From the NCBI GenBank assembly GCA_002399405.1, contig DHDP01000009.1, positions 1 to 64,000 on the forward strand: a stretch of DNA of 64,000 nt, given 5' to 3'. The notes under the pieces are model-generated. The model saw only the letters and a program-made list of their open reading frames with translations, did not search any database and was not told the DNA's origin. Shown piece after piece: positions 36,002 through 44,557 of the stretch (within the stretch, counting starts at the first letter, position 1; each line of letters starts with the position of its first letter). Made by a program: the position numbers and the translations under genes. This stretch comes from Treponema sp. UBA4873 (lineage in GTDB: Bacteria > Spirochaetota > Spirochaetia > Treponematales > Treponemataceae).

Positions 36002-38158
36002 ATGCATTCAAAATTATTAACATATATATTCGGCACAAAAGAAGACCGTGACGCGCTGCGGCTCGGCTCTATGGCTGAACAGATAAACGCACGGGAAGAC
36101 TGGGCCCGTTCACTGACTGACGCGGCTTTTCCCGCAGAAACGGAAAAACTCAAAGCGCGCATCAAATCGGGTGAAAAAACGGAAAGCGTGAGGACGGACG
36201 CATACGCGCTTGCCCGCGAAGCGTCGCTCCGCGTTCTTGGAGAACGTCCGTTCGACGTGCAGATTATGGGCGCGATTGCGCTCGACGAAGGCGCGGTGGC
36301 GGAAATGAAAACGGGAGAAGGCAAAACGCTCGTATGCGTCATGCCCGCCTATTTTAACAGCCTGTACGGACAAGGCGTTCACGTCATCACCGTAAACGAG
36401 TACCTCGCGAAGCGCGACGCGGAATGGATGGGGAAAATATACCGTTTTCTCGGTGTAAGCGTCGGCGTTATTTACGCGGAGATGAATCAGTCCGAGCGGA
36501 AAAACGCGTACAAGTGCGACATCACATACGGAACGAACAGCGAATTCGCGTTCGACTACCTCCGCGACAACATGCAGTATTCCCCCGGCGACATCGTACA
36601 GAGGGGTTTCCACTATGCTGTCGTCGACGAAGCCGACTCCATACTCATCGACGAGGCGCGCACGCCTCTCATCATCTCAGGAGAAGGCGGCGACGACTCC
36701 GAGTTGTGCCGCGCGGCCGACAGCATCGCGCAGAAGCTGCGGGAAGTGAAAAAGATTCCCGGTACGGACAGATATCCCGACGAACTTCTCGACGAGAAAC
36801 CTGACGGAGACTATACGCTCGACGAAAACCATAAAAAGGCGTCTCTTACGAAAGACGGGATGGCGCACGTGGAACAGATGCTTCATCAGATGAAGCTCAT
36901 AAAAGGCAGCATGTACGACACGGAAAACTTCATGTTCGTTCATTACGTAATCGAAGCGCTCTGCGCGCGGTATGTTTACCGCAAAGACAAGGATTACATC
37001 GTTTACGACGGCGAGGTTCTCATCGTGGACGAGTTTACCGGACGCGTGCTGCTCGGAAGACGGTACAGCGACGGACTGCATGAGGCGATCGAAGCGAAGG
37101 AACACGTGCAGGTACGCAGACAGACACGTACATTCGCGAGCATTTCATATCAGAATTTTTTCCGCATGTATGAAAAGCTTTCCGGAATGACCGGCACGGC
37201 GCTTTCTCAGGCGGAAGAGCTGCGCGCAATTTACGGTCTCGACGTCATCGTCATTCCGACGAACAGACCGATGATCCGCAGCGACGAGGACGACGCCGTA
37301 TTCGACACGGAAACGGAGAAATGGAAAGCTGTCTGCGACGAAATCGCTGAAGCGCACGGACGGGGACAGCCGGTGCTCGCGGGGACGTCGTCGGTGCAGA
37401 ATTCGGAACTGCTGTCCTCCCTGCTCACAGTCCGCGGTATCAGGCATAACGTACTCAACGCGAAGAACAACGTCCGTGAAGCTGCAATAATTGCCCAGGC
37501 GGGGAAAAAAGGCGCCGTTACAATCGCAACGAACATGGCGGGACGCGGCACCGACATCAAGCTCGGAGGAAGCCCTGAAGCGCACGAGGGGGAGTACGAC
37601 GAGGTGAAGGAAGCGGGCGGACTGTACGTCATAGGGACCGAGCGGTACGAAAGCAGGCGGATAGACAACCAGCTTCGGGGACGTTCGGGTCGTCAGGGCG
37701 ATCCGGGAAAGAGCAAATTCGTCATTTCGCGCGAAGACGACCTGTTCAAACGGTTTCCGGGCAGCAGAAAAATAAGCGCCTCATCGGCTCAAGCCCAGAT
37801 TGAGCGCAACAATTTCGACGTACGGAAACGGCTGCTTGATTTCGACGACGTTCTCAACGACGAACGCATTATGCTGTACGATTACCGTCGTTCCGTCCTC
37901 TGTTCCGACAAAGACGAAGCTGTAAAAATGCCGCTGCTTTCCGCAATAAACGGCGCATGGGCAGATCATCTTGAATCGCTCGATTCCCTCAGAGAGGGAG
38001 TCTACCTCAGAACTTACGCGCAGAAAAATCCGGTTGTCGAATTCAAAATCGACGCTTCGGAGATGTTCGATGAAATGATGGAAAGTCTGAAAAAAACGGA
38101 AAACGAGCTCGAAAAAACGATTGCAGTTACTCAACATTCAGCCCGTAACCTGATATAA
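36002..38158 (+). CDS. secA: SecA-family translocation ATPase lacking the helical wing domain
   Basis: 718 residues against about 850-900 for ordinary SecA. The motor is intact: Walker A MKTGEGKT (102-109), DEAD box 209-212, VDEFTGR (342-348), SGMTGTA (394-400), NMAGRGTDI (511-519) and QLRGRSGRQGD (557-567). The scaffold helix NNFDVRKRLLDFDDVLND (603-620) is followed after only about 25 residues by WADHLESLDSLREGVYLRTYAQ (653-674), where ordinary SecA has roughly 110 more residues forming the helical wing. The C-terminal Zn/SecB tail is also absent. Loss of the wing domain is known in mycobacterial SecA2. It may be an accessory exporter or the sole, shortened SecA. GGAGG lies eight bases before the ATG. 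Confidence 0.88.
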   Translation: MHSKLLTYIFGTKEDRDALRLGSMAEQINAREDWARSLTDAAFPAETEKLKARIKSGEKTESVRTDAYALAREASLRVLGERPFDVQIMGAIALDEGAVAEMKTGEGKTLVCVMPAYFNSLYGQGVHVITVNEYLAKRDAEWMGKIYRFLGVSVGVIYAEMNQSERKNAYKCDITYGTNSEFAFDYLRDNMQYSPGDIVQRGFHYAVVDEADSILIDEARTPLIISGEGGDDSELCRAADSIAQKLREVKKIPGTDRYPDELLDEKPDGDYTLDENHKKASLTKDGMAHVEQMLHQMKLIKGSMYDTENFMFVHYVIEALCARYVYRKDKDYIVYDGEVLIVDEFTGRVLLGRRYSDGLHEAIEAKEHVQVRRQTRTFASISYQNFFRMYEKLSGMTGTALSQAEELRAIYGLDVIVIPTNRPMIRSDEDDAVFDTETEKWKAVCDEIAEAHGRGQPVLAGTSSVQNSELLSSLLTVRGIRHNVLNAKNNVREAAIIAQAGKKGAVTIATNMAGRGTDIKLGGSPEAHEGEYDEVKEAGGLYVIGTERYESRRIDNQLRGRSGRQGDPGKSKFVISREDDLFKRFPGSRKISASSAQAQIERNNFDVRKRLLDFDDVLNDERIMLYDYRRSVLCSDKDEAVKMPLLSAINGAWADHLESLDSLREGVYLRTYAQKNPVVEFKIDASEMFDEMMESLKKTENELEKTIAVTQHSARNLI

Positions 38159-38186
38159 TATTTTGATGTGACACGGAGGCTTTTCT

Positions 38187-39983
38187 ATGACATCACGCAA
38201 AACTAAGATTGTCTGTTCTATGGGACCTACGACAAACACCGACGACATAGTCATCAGGATGATAAATGCCGGTATGAATATCGCACGCTTCAATTTTTCG
38301 CACGGGGATCATGCCGGTCACAAAGAGATGATGGAACGCGTGCGGCGCGCGTCTCAGGCTGCGGGAAAATCAGTCGCACTTATGATGGACACGAAGGGAC
38401 CTGAAATCAGAAGCGGAATCGTCGAAGGAAACGGAAAAATCACGATCACCAAAGGCGATGCGGTTCTTGTTTCCGTCGACGACTGCCCCGTAACTGCCGT
38501 AAAGGGAAAAGAACCGGCGCACATTTCGCTCAGCTGGAAAGAGCTGCCTTCACGCGTATCGCCCGGCATAAAAATTCTCATCGCGGACGGACTTCTGGAA
38601 CTTGACGTCAAATCGACCGACGGAAAAATCGTGAAATGCGAAGCCGCGAATACGGCGGTGATCGGCAGCAAAAAAAACGTCAATCTCATCGGCATTCACG
38701 CGGGACTTCCGATTATGAGCGAGCAGGACAAAGACGACATAAAATTCTGCGTGGAGATGAACTGCGACTTCATCGCGGCGAGCTTTACGAGCTTTGCAAG
38801 CGAAGTGCACGAAATCAGGCACTACCTTGACTCGCTCGGTTCGAACATGAAAATCATCTCAAAGATTGAGAATGAGGAAGGGCTCGACAACATACGTGAA
38901 ATCGCGGAGGCAGCGGACGGCATTATGGTCGCGCGCGGAGACCTCGGCGTGCAGCTTCCGACGGAACGCATACCGCTTGCGCAGAAACACATCATCGAGG
39001 AATGCCGCATGGTCGGCAAACCCGTCATCACTGCGACGCAGATGCTCGACTCCATGATTGTGAATCCGCGCCCTACCCGTGCGGAACTCACCGACGTCGC
39101 GAACGCAATATTCGACGGCACTGATGCAGTCATGCTTTCGGGGGAGACTGCGAACGGCGCATATCCCGTCGAAGCGGTGGAAACTATGGCGCGCATTGCG
39201 CAGACGGTGGAGGACAGCGACGAATACTGCCGGCGTATCAAGACGACTGTTCCCGAAATGGAAAGCGACGTGACGATCGGCCGCATTATGGCCCGCATGG
39301 CATACGAGACCGCCGACAAAACCAGGGCGATGGTCATCGTCGTCCCGACAATGAGCGGAAACACCGCGCGCATGATAAGCACGTTCCGTCCGGAACAGTC
39401 GATCCTCGCGGTCACTCCCGACGCGCAGGTCCAGCGGCAGCTCCTCCTTAACTGGGGCGTCTTTCCGCTCGTCTCTCCGATCGCGGACGACAGCGAAGAG
39501 ATGGTGCAGAACGCCGTAAAAATCGCGATCGATGCCGGATTCGTGCACCAGAGCGACCGCATCATTCTGTGCGCGGGAATCCCGCTTGCAAGCCCTATTC
39601 CGGTGAACACAATCAGGGTCCTGCTCATAGGCAACGTACTCGCCCGCGGACGCACAGGAGGATACGGAGATCTGAGCAGCGGACGCATGACGGGACGAAT
39701 CGTACGTGCGTCGACGCCCGACAAAGCGCTCATGCTGCTCCGCCACAAAAGCGCCGAAATCCTGCTCTGTCCGGACCTTACGGCGGACTGGATCCCCATT
39801 CTGCGCATAGTCGACGGTGTCGTATGCGAAGAACCGAATGAAATACCTGCCGATACGATGAAGCTCGTAAATCAGAATCTTGTATGGATTTCGGACGCCG
39901 GCAAGGCGGTGCATACGATAGAAAACGGACTGACGGTCACCATCGACGGCAAGGACCTGCTTGTGTACGAAGGAAAACTATAG
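38187..39983 (+). CDS. pyk: Pyruvate kinase with C-terminal mobile-domain extension
   Basis: 598 residues. The catalytic core is clear: TKIVCSMGPTT, RFNFSHGDH, MMDTKGPEIRSG, SKIENEEGLDNI, MVARGDLGVQ, ITATQMLDSM and VMLSGETANGAYP. After the usual C-domain (VPTMSGNTARMIS) there is an extra segment of about 110 residues (RGRTGGYGDLSSGRMTGRIVR) resembling the PEP-utilising mobile domain found as an extension in Bacillus-type enzymes. It converts PEP and ADP to pyruvate and ATP. GGAGG precedes the ATG. It follows the SecA-family gene by 28 bases and may be co-transcribed with it. Confidence 0.95.
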   Translation: MTSRKTKIVCSMGPTTNTDDIVIRMINAGMNIARFNFSHGDHAGHKEMMERVRRASQAAGKSVALMMDTKGPEIRSGIVEGNGKITITKGDAVLVSVDDCPVTAVKGKEPAHISLSWKELPSRVSPGIKILIADGLLELDVKSTDGKIVKCEAANTAVIGSKKNVNLIGIHAGLPIMSEQDKDDIKFCVEMNCDFIAASFTSFASEVHEIRHYLDSLGSNMKIISKIENEEGLDNIREIAEAADGIMVARGDLGVQLPTERIPLAQKHIIEECRMVGKPVITATQMLDSMIVNPRPTRAELTDVANAIFDGTDAVMLSGETANGAYPVEAVETMARIAQTVEDSDEYCRRIKTTVPEMESDVTIGRIMARMAYETADKTRAMVIVVPTMSGNTARMISTFRPEQSILAVTPDAQVQRQLLLNWGVFPLVSPIADDSEEMVQNAVKIAIDAGFVHQSDRIILCAGIPLASPIPVNTIRVLLIGNVLARGRTGGYGDLSSGRMTGRIVRASTPDKALMLLRHKSAEILLCPDLTADWIPILRIVDGVVCEEPNEIPADTMKLVNQNLVWISDAGKAVHTIENGLTVTIDGKDLLVYEGKL

Positions 39984-39996
39984 TATTTTAACTATA

Positions 39997-40938
39997 ATGT
40001 TTTCAGAAAGAAAAGTTTTACAGGAGCTGGCTGCACTTACAGGCGGGCTGTTTATGCTTTTTTTTCCTGCAGGCTGCGCTAAAAAAAACGTACCGGCGGA
40101 TTCAACCCGAATGACGCTGAAAATTACGGCGGCGTTTTATCCGCAGTACGTAATGTGCCTCAATCTCACGCAGAACGTTCCTGACGTCGAACTTTCTCTC
40201 CTCGTGCCTGATACGACGCTTTGTTTTTCCGATTACCGGCTCACTACGAAAGATCTGACGGCTGTTTCTTCGTGCGACGTTTTCGTCATAAACGGCGCCG
40301 GCATGGAACAATTTCCCGATCAGGCGCGTAAATTGAAACCCGAGTCGCTCATTGCCGCCGCGGAAAATTATCCGCTTCTAAACGATAATCCGTACGTGTG
40401 GGTGTCTCCGGCCGGCGCACGCTACGAAGTACGGCAGATAGCGGCGGGACTTTCGCGGCTGGATCCTGCGCATGCCGCTCAATACGAAACAAATGCCGGA
40501 ATATACGAAAGAAAACTAGCCGCGCTCTCGGATGAAATGCATGCGGCGCTGAATCCGTACAAAGGAAGCGGCGTCATCTCATTTCATGAAGCTTTTCCGT
40601 ATCTCGCGGCGGAGTTCGGTTTACGCATCGTCTCCGATGTGAAACATAAACCGGGAACAGCGCCCGATAAAAAGGAACTTACCGACACCCTGCGGCAGAT
40701 AAAGTCGGCTCAAAAAAACAACGGCGGCATCTGCCTGTATGCGGAACTGCAGTATCAGTCCGCGGCAGCTGAAAAGATTGAGACGGAGACAGGACTTTCC
40801 GTAAACGGACTCGATTTCTGTATTACGGGCAGGCTCACCGCCGGCGCATATATAGACGCACAGGAAAAGAATCTGCTCGTACTCAGGCAGTCTCTCTCGG
40901 ACAGGTACGACGAAGGAGGTACGTATGGCTACGATTGA
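39997..40938 (+). CDS. ZnuA/TroA-like metal-binding lipoprotein, divergent
   Basis: 313 residues. A probable lipoprotein signal (LFMLFFPAGC, Cys27, with Pro at -3, which is unusual) is followed by the cluster-A-I binding-protein layout. VFVINGAGMEQF matches the family, as does the second metal-site segment ISFHEAFPYLAAEFGL. The first metal motif, normally D-P-H-x-W, reads N-P-Y-V-W, so the first His ligand is missing. The His-rich loop is also absent. It may bind zinc or manganese weakly, or act as a sensor. No permease or ATPase follows. The start at 39997 is preferred; TATTTT ends seven bases upstream, and TTGTGT lies 17 bases before that inside pyk. Confidence 0.75.
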   Translation: MFSERKVLQELAALTGGLFMLFFPAGCAKKNVPADSTRMTLKITAAFYPQYVMCLNLTQNVPDVELSLLVPDTTLCFSDYRLTTKDLTAVSSCDVFVINGAGMEQFPDQARKLKPESLIAAAENYPLLNDNPYVWVSPAGARYEVRQIAAGLSRLDPAHAAQYETNAGIYERKLAALSDEMHAALNPYKGSGVISFHEAFPYLAAEFGLRIVSDVKHKPGTAPDKKELTDTLRQIKSAQKNNGGICLYAELQYQSAAAEKIETETGLSVNGLDFCITGRLTAGAYIDAQEKNLLVLRQSLSDRYDEGGTYGYD

Positions 40939-41092
40939 AGGATATTTTGACGGAAAGACGTTCATACCGCTCGAACCGTTTTCGGTAAAACCTAATCAGA
41001 AAGTTCAGATTACGTTCCTCGATGATTTTCTCACCGAGGAAAAACAAAAACAGCTCGAACAGATGCGCAGTAAAAATAAGAATAAGAAATAA
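40925..41092 (+). CDS. AF2212-like small antitoxin-type protein (55 aa)
   Basis: 55 residues: an N-terminal beta segment (MATIEGYFDGKTFIPLEPFS, then VKPNQKVQITFL) and a Lys-rich helical tail. The beta segment fits the AF2212/DUF104 type of small antitoxin-like proteins (V-x-A-x-F-D/E-N/G-G-x-F-x-P-L). A strong AAGGAGGT lies four bases before the ATG. It overlaps the end of the upstream lipoprotein gene by 14 bases in another frame, implying coupled translation. No PIN-type toxin follows; the next feature is a terminator hairpin, so it is an orphan. Confidence 0.72.
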   Translation: MATIEGYFDGKTFIPLEPFSVKPNQKVQITFLDDFLTEEKQKQLEQMRSKNKNKK

Positions 41093-41097
41093 GGGAA

Positions 41098-41123
41098 CCT
41101 CTAAAAACTTCAGTTTTTAGAGG
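41098..41123. terminator. Dispersed palindromic element, copy 2 (bidirectional terminator)
   Basis: Perfect 11-bp stem CCTCTAAAAAC / GTTTTTAGAGG with a TTCA loop, between convergent genes ending at 41092 and 41140. It is related to the element at 29548-29572 in reverse orientation. Confidence 0.7.
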
Positions 41124-41139
41124 TAACTCTGAAAATAAT

Positions 41140-41859
41140 TTATTCGTCTATCCACCTGTTTTCGGCTTTACATTTTGTGTATATTTTTCTCGCAAGATAT
41201 ACGAACGGCGTGTCGAGCAGACTGGTAAAGATGTAAATCACGTAACACGCCGCGGTAATCGACAGGAGCGTTTTCATGTCGTACATGCCGAAAAATGCGC
41301 CGAAATTAAAAATCAGAATGTTGACGGCCTGAGCGGCGAGCGTTGAAGCATTGTTGCGCAGCCACAGGTATTTTAAACTGCTGCCGCTTTTCCTTGTCGT
41401 GAAATCCCACCACTTGTGATACATCCATACATCGAACAGTTCGCTCACCGCATATCCTATAAGACTCGCGATGAGAATGCGCGGTGTATGGGTAAACAGC
41501 GATTTTATGCCGACCATGGCCCAGTCGTTCGGGGACGGCGTATAGAGGACCCACAGCGACGAAAACAGAATGAACGCGCACGACGTCGCAATGCCGATCC
41601 ACACGGCGCGGTCGGCGTCTCTTTTGCCGTACAGTTCGCTGAGAAAATCAGTCGCAAGAAAACTCGACGCGAACAGCGTGTTGCCGAGCGTCTGCTCCAT
41701 ACCGAATGCGTTTACCAGAATCATGACTTCGATATTTGCAAGAATGGTGCATACCGCCGTCCACGCCATACATCCCGCTTTTCCGAACAGCCGGAAAAAC
41801 AGGAGAAGTCCGCCGAAAGATGCCGCAAGGGACACGATGAGAAGTAATTCGTTAGACAT
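41140..41859 (-). CDS. Queuosine precursor transporter (YhhQ/VUT family)
   Basis: 239 residues with six or seven membrane segments. Typical family segments are ANIEVMILVNAFGMEQTLGNTLFASSFLATDFLSELYGK (E-x-Y-G-K signature), WMYHKWWDFT and WLRNNASTLAAQAVN. E. coli YhhQ imports preQ0/preQ1 for tRNA queuosine synthesis. GGGAG lies upstream of the ATG. No queuosine genes are adjacent. The upstream leader of about 85 bases is GC-rich and can form hairpins but does not match a preQ1-I riboswitch as far as I can tell. It is convergent with the SecA/pyk series. Confidence 0.88.
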   Translation of the reverse strand: MSNELLLIVSLAASFGGLLLFFRLFGKAGCMAWTAVCTILANIEVMILVNAFGMEQTLGNTLFASSFLATDFLSELYGKRDADRAVWIGIATSCAFILFSSLWVLYTPSPNDWAMVGIKSLFTHTPRILIASLIGYAVSELFDVWMYHKWWDFTTRKSGSSLKYLWLRNNASTLAAQAVNILIFNFGAFFGMYDMKTLLSITAACYVIYIFTSLLDTPFVYLARKIYTKCKAENRWIDE

Positions 41860-41951
41860 ACTAACTCCCGAAAATTGAATTGACCTGGTTTTGATTTTCC
41901 GGACGATGCCGGACGGCAGGAAGGGCTGCGAACTGCCGGACCGTCACTATA
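41860..41951 (-). promoter_or_regulatory. Structured leader of the queuosine-precursor transporter
   Basis: On the minus strand a TATAGT box (41946-41951) precedes a leader of about 80 bases. It holds CCGGCAG ... CTGCCG with a 13-base loop, followed by a second CCGG ... CCGG pair and an A-rich stretch before the ribosome site GGGAG. It may be a regulatory hairpin. A known riboswitch class was not recognised. Confidence 0.4.
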
Positions 41952-42014
41952 TCATAAAAAGCAAAAAAGTACAGCAGAGCGTACGGATCCGATCCGCATA
42001 TTTAACAAAAACCC

Positions 42015-42043
42015 TTGCAAAACAGCGATTCCGATGTTATTAT
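42015..42043 (+). promoter_or_regulatory. iorA operon promoter
   Basis: TTGCAA (42015-42020), a 17-bp spacer, TATTAT (42038-42043), with about 35 bases of leader to the ATG at 42085 and a CGGAG ribosome site. Confidence 0.65.
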
Positions 42044-42084
42044 GAATAGAAACATTTCTATAAAAGTAACACGGAGTACAACAG

Positions 42085-43944
42085 ATGCCGGAACAGATGA
42101 TTATGGGAAATCAGGCGATAGCGCTCGGCGCACTGCAGGCTGGTATCGGCCTTGCCGCGGGCTATCCCGGAACGCCGTCGTCGGAAATTATCGAATACGT
42201 CGCAAAATACAGGAAAGAGACAGGCGTATACGTCGAGTGGTCGGTGAACGAAAAAGCGGCTGTCGAAGTAGCCGCGGGAGCCTCGTACGCGGGCGCGCGG
42301 GTCCTCGTTACGATGAAGCAGGTGGGCCTCAACGTCGCGTCCGATCCGGTTATGTGCCTGTCGTATGTCGGGGTAAAAGGCGGTATGGTCATAGTGGCCG
42401 CCGACGACCCGGGGCCGATTTCCTCGCAGACGGAGCAGGATACGCGTCAGTTCGCGCATTTTTCAAAACTCCCTGTTTTCGATCCGTCCTCCCCTGAAGA
42501 AGCGTACGAAATGGTGCAGGACGCGTTCGATTATTCGGAAAAATACAACACGCCCGTCATTCTGCGCCCAACGACGCGCGTCGATCACGGATATGCGGGC
42601 ATGGATATTCTCCCGCTCCCGAAGGCGCGCAGAATCGAAGGCTTTGTAAAGGACACGAAGCGATGGGTGATTTTTCCGCGCACGTCTTTTCTGAACCACA
42701 AACGCGTGTTCGATCGCAACGAGCATATTCTTCCGGACGTCTTTTCGTCGGTAAAATACAATTCAATAGAGGGAACGGCCGTAAATGCCGGCGGAAAAAA
42801 ACTCGGCGTCGTCACATCGGGAATAAGTTATGCGTACATAAAAGAAGCGCTCCCGCTTCTCGACAAAAGCGGCGCGCTCGTCATGAAAGTCGGAACGCCC
42901 TACCCGTTTCCCGAAAAAAAAGCGCTTGAGTTTCTTTCAAAGGCTGATGAAATTCTCGCGGTGGAAGAGCTTGATCCGGTGCTCGAACACGAGCTTGTAT
43001 ATATCTGCGGCAAATACAAACTCGGCAACACAATCCGCGGAAAGCTGACGGGAGACGTTCAGGAAGCGGGGGAAAACACGGTCGAGTCGGTAAAAAACGC
43101 GCTTGCTGATTTTTACGGAACCGGCGGCAGTCCGTCTGTTCCTCCCGCCGATATGCCGGAACTGCCTGTGCGTCCGCCCGTACTCTGCGCAGGATGTCCG
43201 CACAGGGGTTCGTTCTACGCAGTAAAGCAGGCGATGAAGGGACAAAAAACCGTATACTGCGGCGACATAGGCTGCTATACGCTCGGCAACGCGCTGCCGC
43301 TCGACATGTGCGACACGTGCCTGTGCATGGGAGCCGACATCACGATGGCGCAGGGATTCTTTCACGCGGAAAACGACAGGAAATGCTTTTCGTTCATCGG
43401 GGATTCGACGTTCTTCGCGTCGGGTCTTACGGGAGTCGTAAACGCCGTGTACAATCAGGCGCACGTTACGCTGTGCATTCTCGACAATTCCACGACGGCC
43501 ATGACGGGACACCAGCCGCATCCGGGAACGGGCGTCACGATGATGGGTGACATCGTCAGCAAAATCAGCATTGAAAAAATACTCACCGCCGTCGGAGTCA
43601 ATCCCGTACTTACCGTCGATCCGTTCGATCTGGCGGCATCCGTCGATGCGGTAAAAAAGGCTGCCGCAGCGGAAGGCGTAAGCGCCGTCATCTTCAAATC
43701 TCCGTGCATCGCGGTTGCGCAGGAACCCGGATATGCCGCGCAGCCGAAACAGGCTGTCGACGGATCAAAGTGCATCGGATGCAGAAAGTGCATAAACGAA
43801 CTCGGCTGCCCCGCAGTCGGGTTCAAACCGGCAGAAAAAAAGGCTTTCATAGAGCCGTCCCTCTGCACGGGATGCAGTCTGTGTTCGCAGGTGTGTCCGG
43901 CGGGTGCAATCACAGCGGAAAAAACGGAGGAAGCGCATGAGTGA
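42085..43944 (+). CDS. iorA: Indolepyruvate ferredoxin oxidoreductase, alpha subunit
   Basis: 619 residues, the standard length. The N-terminal pyruvate-oxidoreductase domain (GNQAIALGALQAGIGLAAGYPGTPSSE), the C-terminal TPP domain (CPHRGSFYAVKQ, GDIGCYTLG, GDSTFFASGL) and a C-terminal 2[4Fe-4S] ferredoxin domain with CIGCRKCINELGCP and CTGCSLCSQVCP are all present. It oxidatively decarboxylates aryl pyruvates to aryl-acetyl-CoA, reducing ferredoxin. It forms a complex with IorB, whose start overlaps this stop by eight bases. With paaK downstream, the operon suits fermentation of aromatic amino acids. Confidence 0.97.
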   Translation: MPEQMIMGNQAIALGALQAGIGLAAGYPGTPSSEIIEYVAKYRKETGVYVEWSVNEKAAVEVAAGASYAGARVLVTMKQVGLNVASDPVMCLSYVGVKGGMVIVAADDPGPISSQTEQDTRQFAHFSKLPVFDPSSPEEAYEMVQDAFDYSEKYNTPVILRPTTRVDHGYAGMDILPLPKARRIEGFVKDTKRWVIFPRTSFLNHKRVFDRNEHILPDVFSSVKYNSIEGTAVNAGGKKLGVVTSGISYAYIKEALPLLDKSGALVMKVGTPYPFPEKKALEFLSKADEILAVEELDPVLEHELVYICGKYKLGNTIRGKLTGDVQEAGENTVESVKNALADFYGTGGSPSVPPADMPELPVRPPVLCAGCPHRGSFYAVKQAMKGQKTVYCGDIGCYTLGNALPLDMCDTCLCMGADITMAQGFFHAENDRKCFSFIGDSTFFASGLTGVVNAVYNQAHVTLCILDNSTTAMTGHQPHPGTGVTMMGDIVSKISIEKILTAVGVNPVLTVDPFDLAASVDAVKKAAAAEGVSAVIFKSPCIAVAQEPGYAAQPKQAVDGSKCIGCRKCINELGCPAVGFKPAEKKAFIEPSLCTGCSLCSQVCPAGAITAEKTEEAHE

Positions 43945-44533
43945 AACAGTACATACATCGATTCTGATATGCGGCGTCGGCGGTCAGGGAACTGTCCTCG
44001 CGGCGAAACTTATTGCGCAGGCAGCGCTCGCGAAGGGCGTGCATGTACGGTCTGCGGAGACTATCGGCATGGCGCAGCGCGGCGGTTCAGTCGTAAGCCA
44101 CGTGCGTCTCGGCAGCAATATGTATTCACCGCTTATTCCGCACCGAGGAGCCGACGTACTGATAGCGTTCGAACCGTGCGAAGCGGTGCGCAGCATCGCG
44201 TACCTCAGGGAAGGCGGCGTTGTTGCAGTGAGCAGCAAAGCAGTCCAGCCGGTAAGCGCGTCGCTTTCGGGAAAAGCATTCGACGCGGAAAGCATGATTT
44301 CGTTTCTGAAAAAGCACGCGTCGCGTGTCATGGTGCTCGACACCGATTCGCTCTGCGTGCAGCTCGGCTCGCCGAAAGCGGCGAACACGCTGCTGCTCGG
44401 CGCCGCAGTTTCAAGCGGCATGCTCGGCGTCACGATGGAAGACCTCAAGGCAGCGCTTAAAGTGCTCGTCAAGCCCGGCTTCGTCGAACTTAATGAAAAA
44501 GCGCTCGCACTCGGTGCGGAATCAGCAGAGTAA
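43937..44533 (+). CDS. iorB: Indolepyruvate ferredoxin oxidoreductase, beta subunit
   Basis: 198 residues, matching the gamma-type subunit family. ICGVGGQGTVLAAKLIAQAAL and SAETIGMAQRGGSVVSHVRLG are the diagnostic segments, and PHRGADVLIAFEPCEAVR follows the pattern. It is the partner of IorA. The start at 43937 is chosen because GGAGG lies upstream and the overlap with iorA is then only eight bases; the longer open frame from 43904 lies inside iorA. Confidence 0.95.
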   Translation: MSETVHTSILICGVGGQGTVLAAKLIAQAALAKGVHVRSAETIGMAQRGGSVVSHVRLGSNMYSPLIPHRGADVLIAFEPCEAVRSIAYLREGGVVAVSSKAVQPVSASLSGKAFDAESMISFLKKHASRVMVLDTDSLCVQLGSPKAANTLLLGAAVSSGMLGVTMEDLKAALKVLVKPGFVELNEKALALGAESAE

Positions 44534-44557
44534 TTTCTTATTGATGGAGAACAAAAT

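Noticed and set aside
38822..39808. Long antisense open frames (328 and 351 codons) over pyruvate kinase
   Set aside because: The pyk frame is unambiguous. The antisense proteins are low-complexity Ser/Arg/Met- or His/Arg-rich products of reversed codons.
41860..41951. preQ1-I riboswitch before the queuosine-precursor transporter
   Set aside because: The expected short stem-loop followed by an A-rich tail with a conserved ACTA-type end could not be found, so only an unassigned structured leader is reported.
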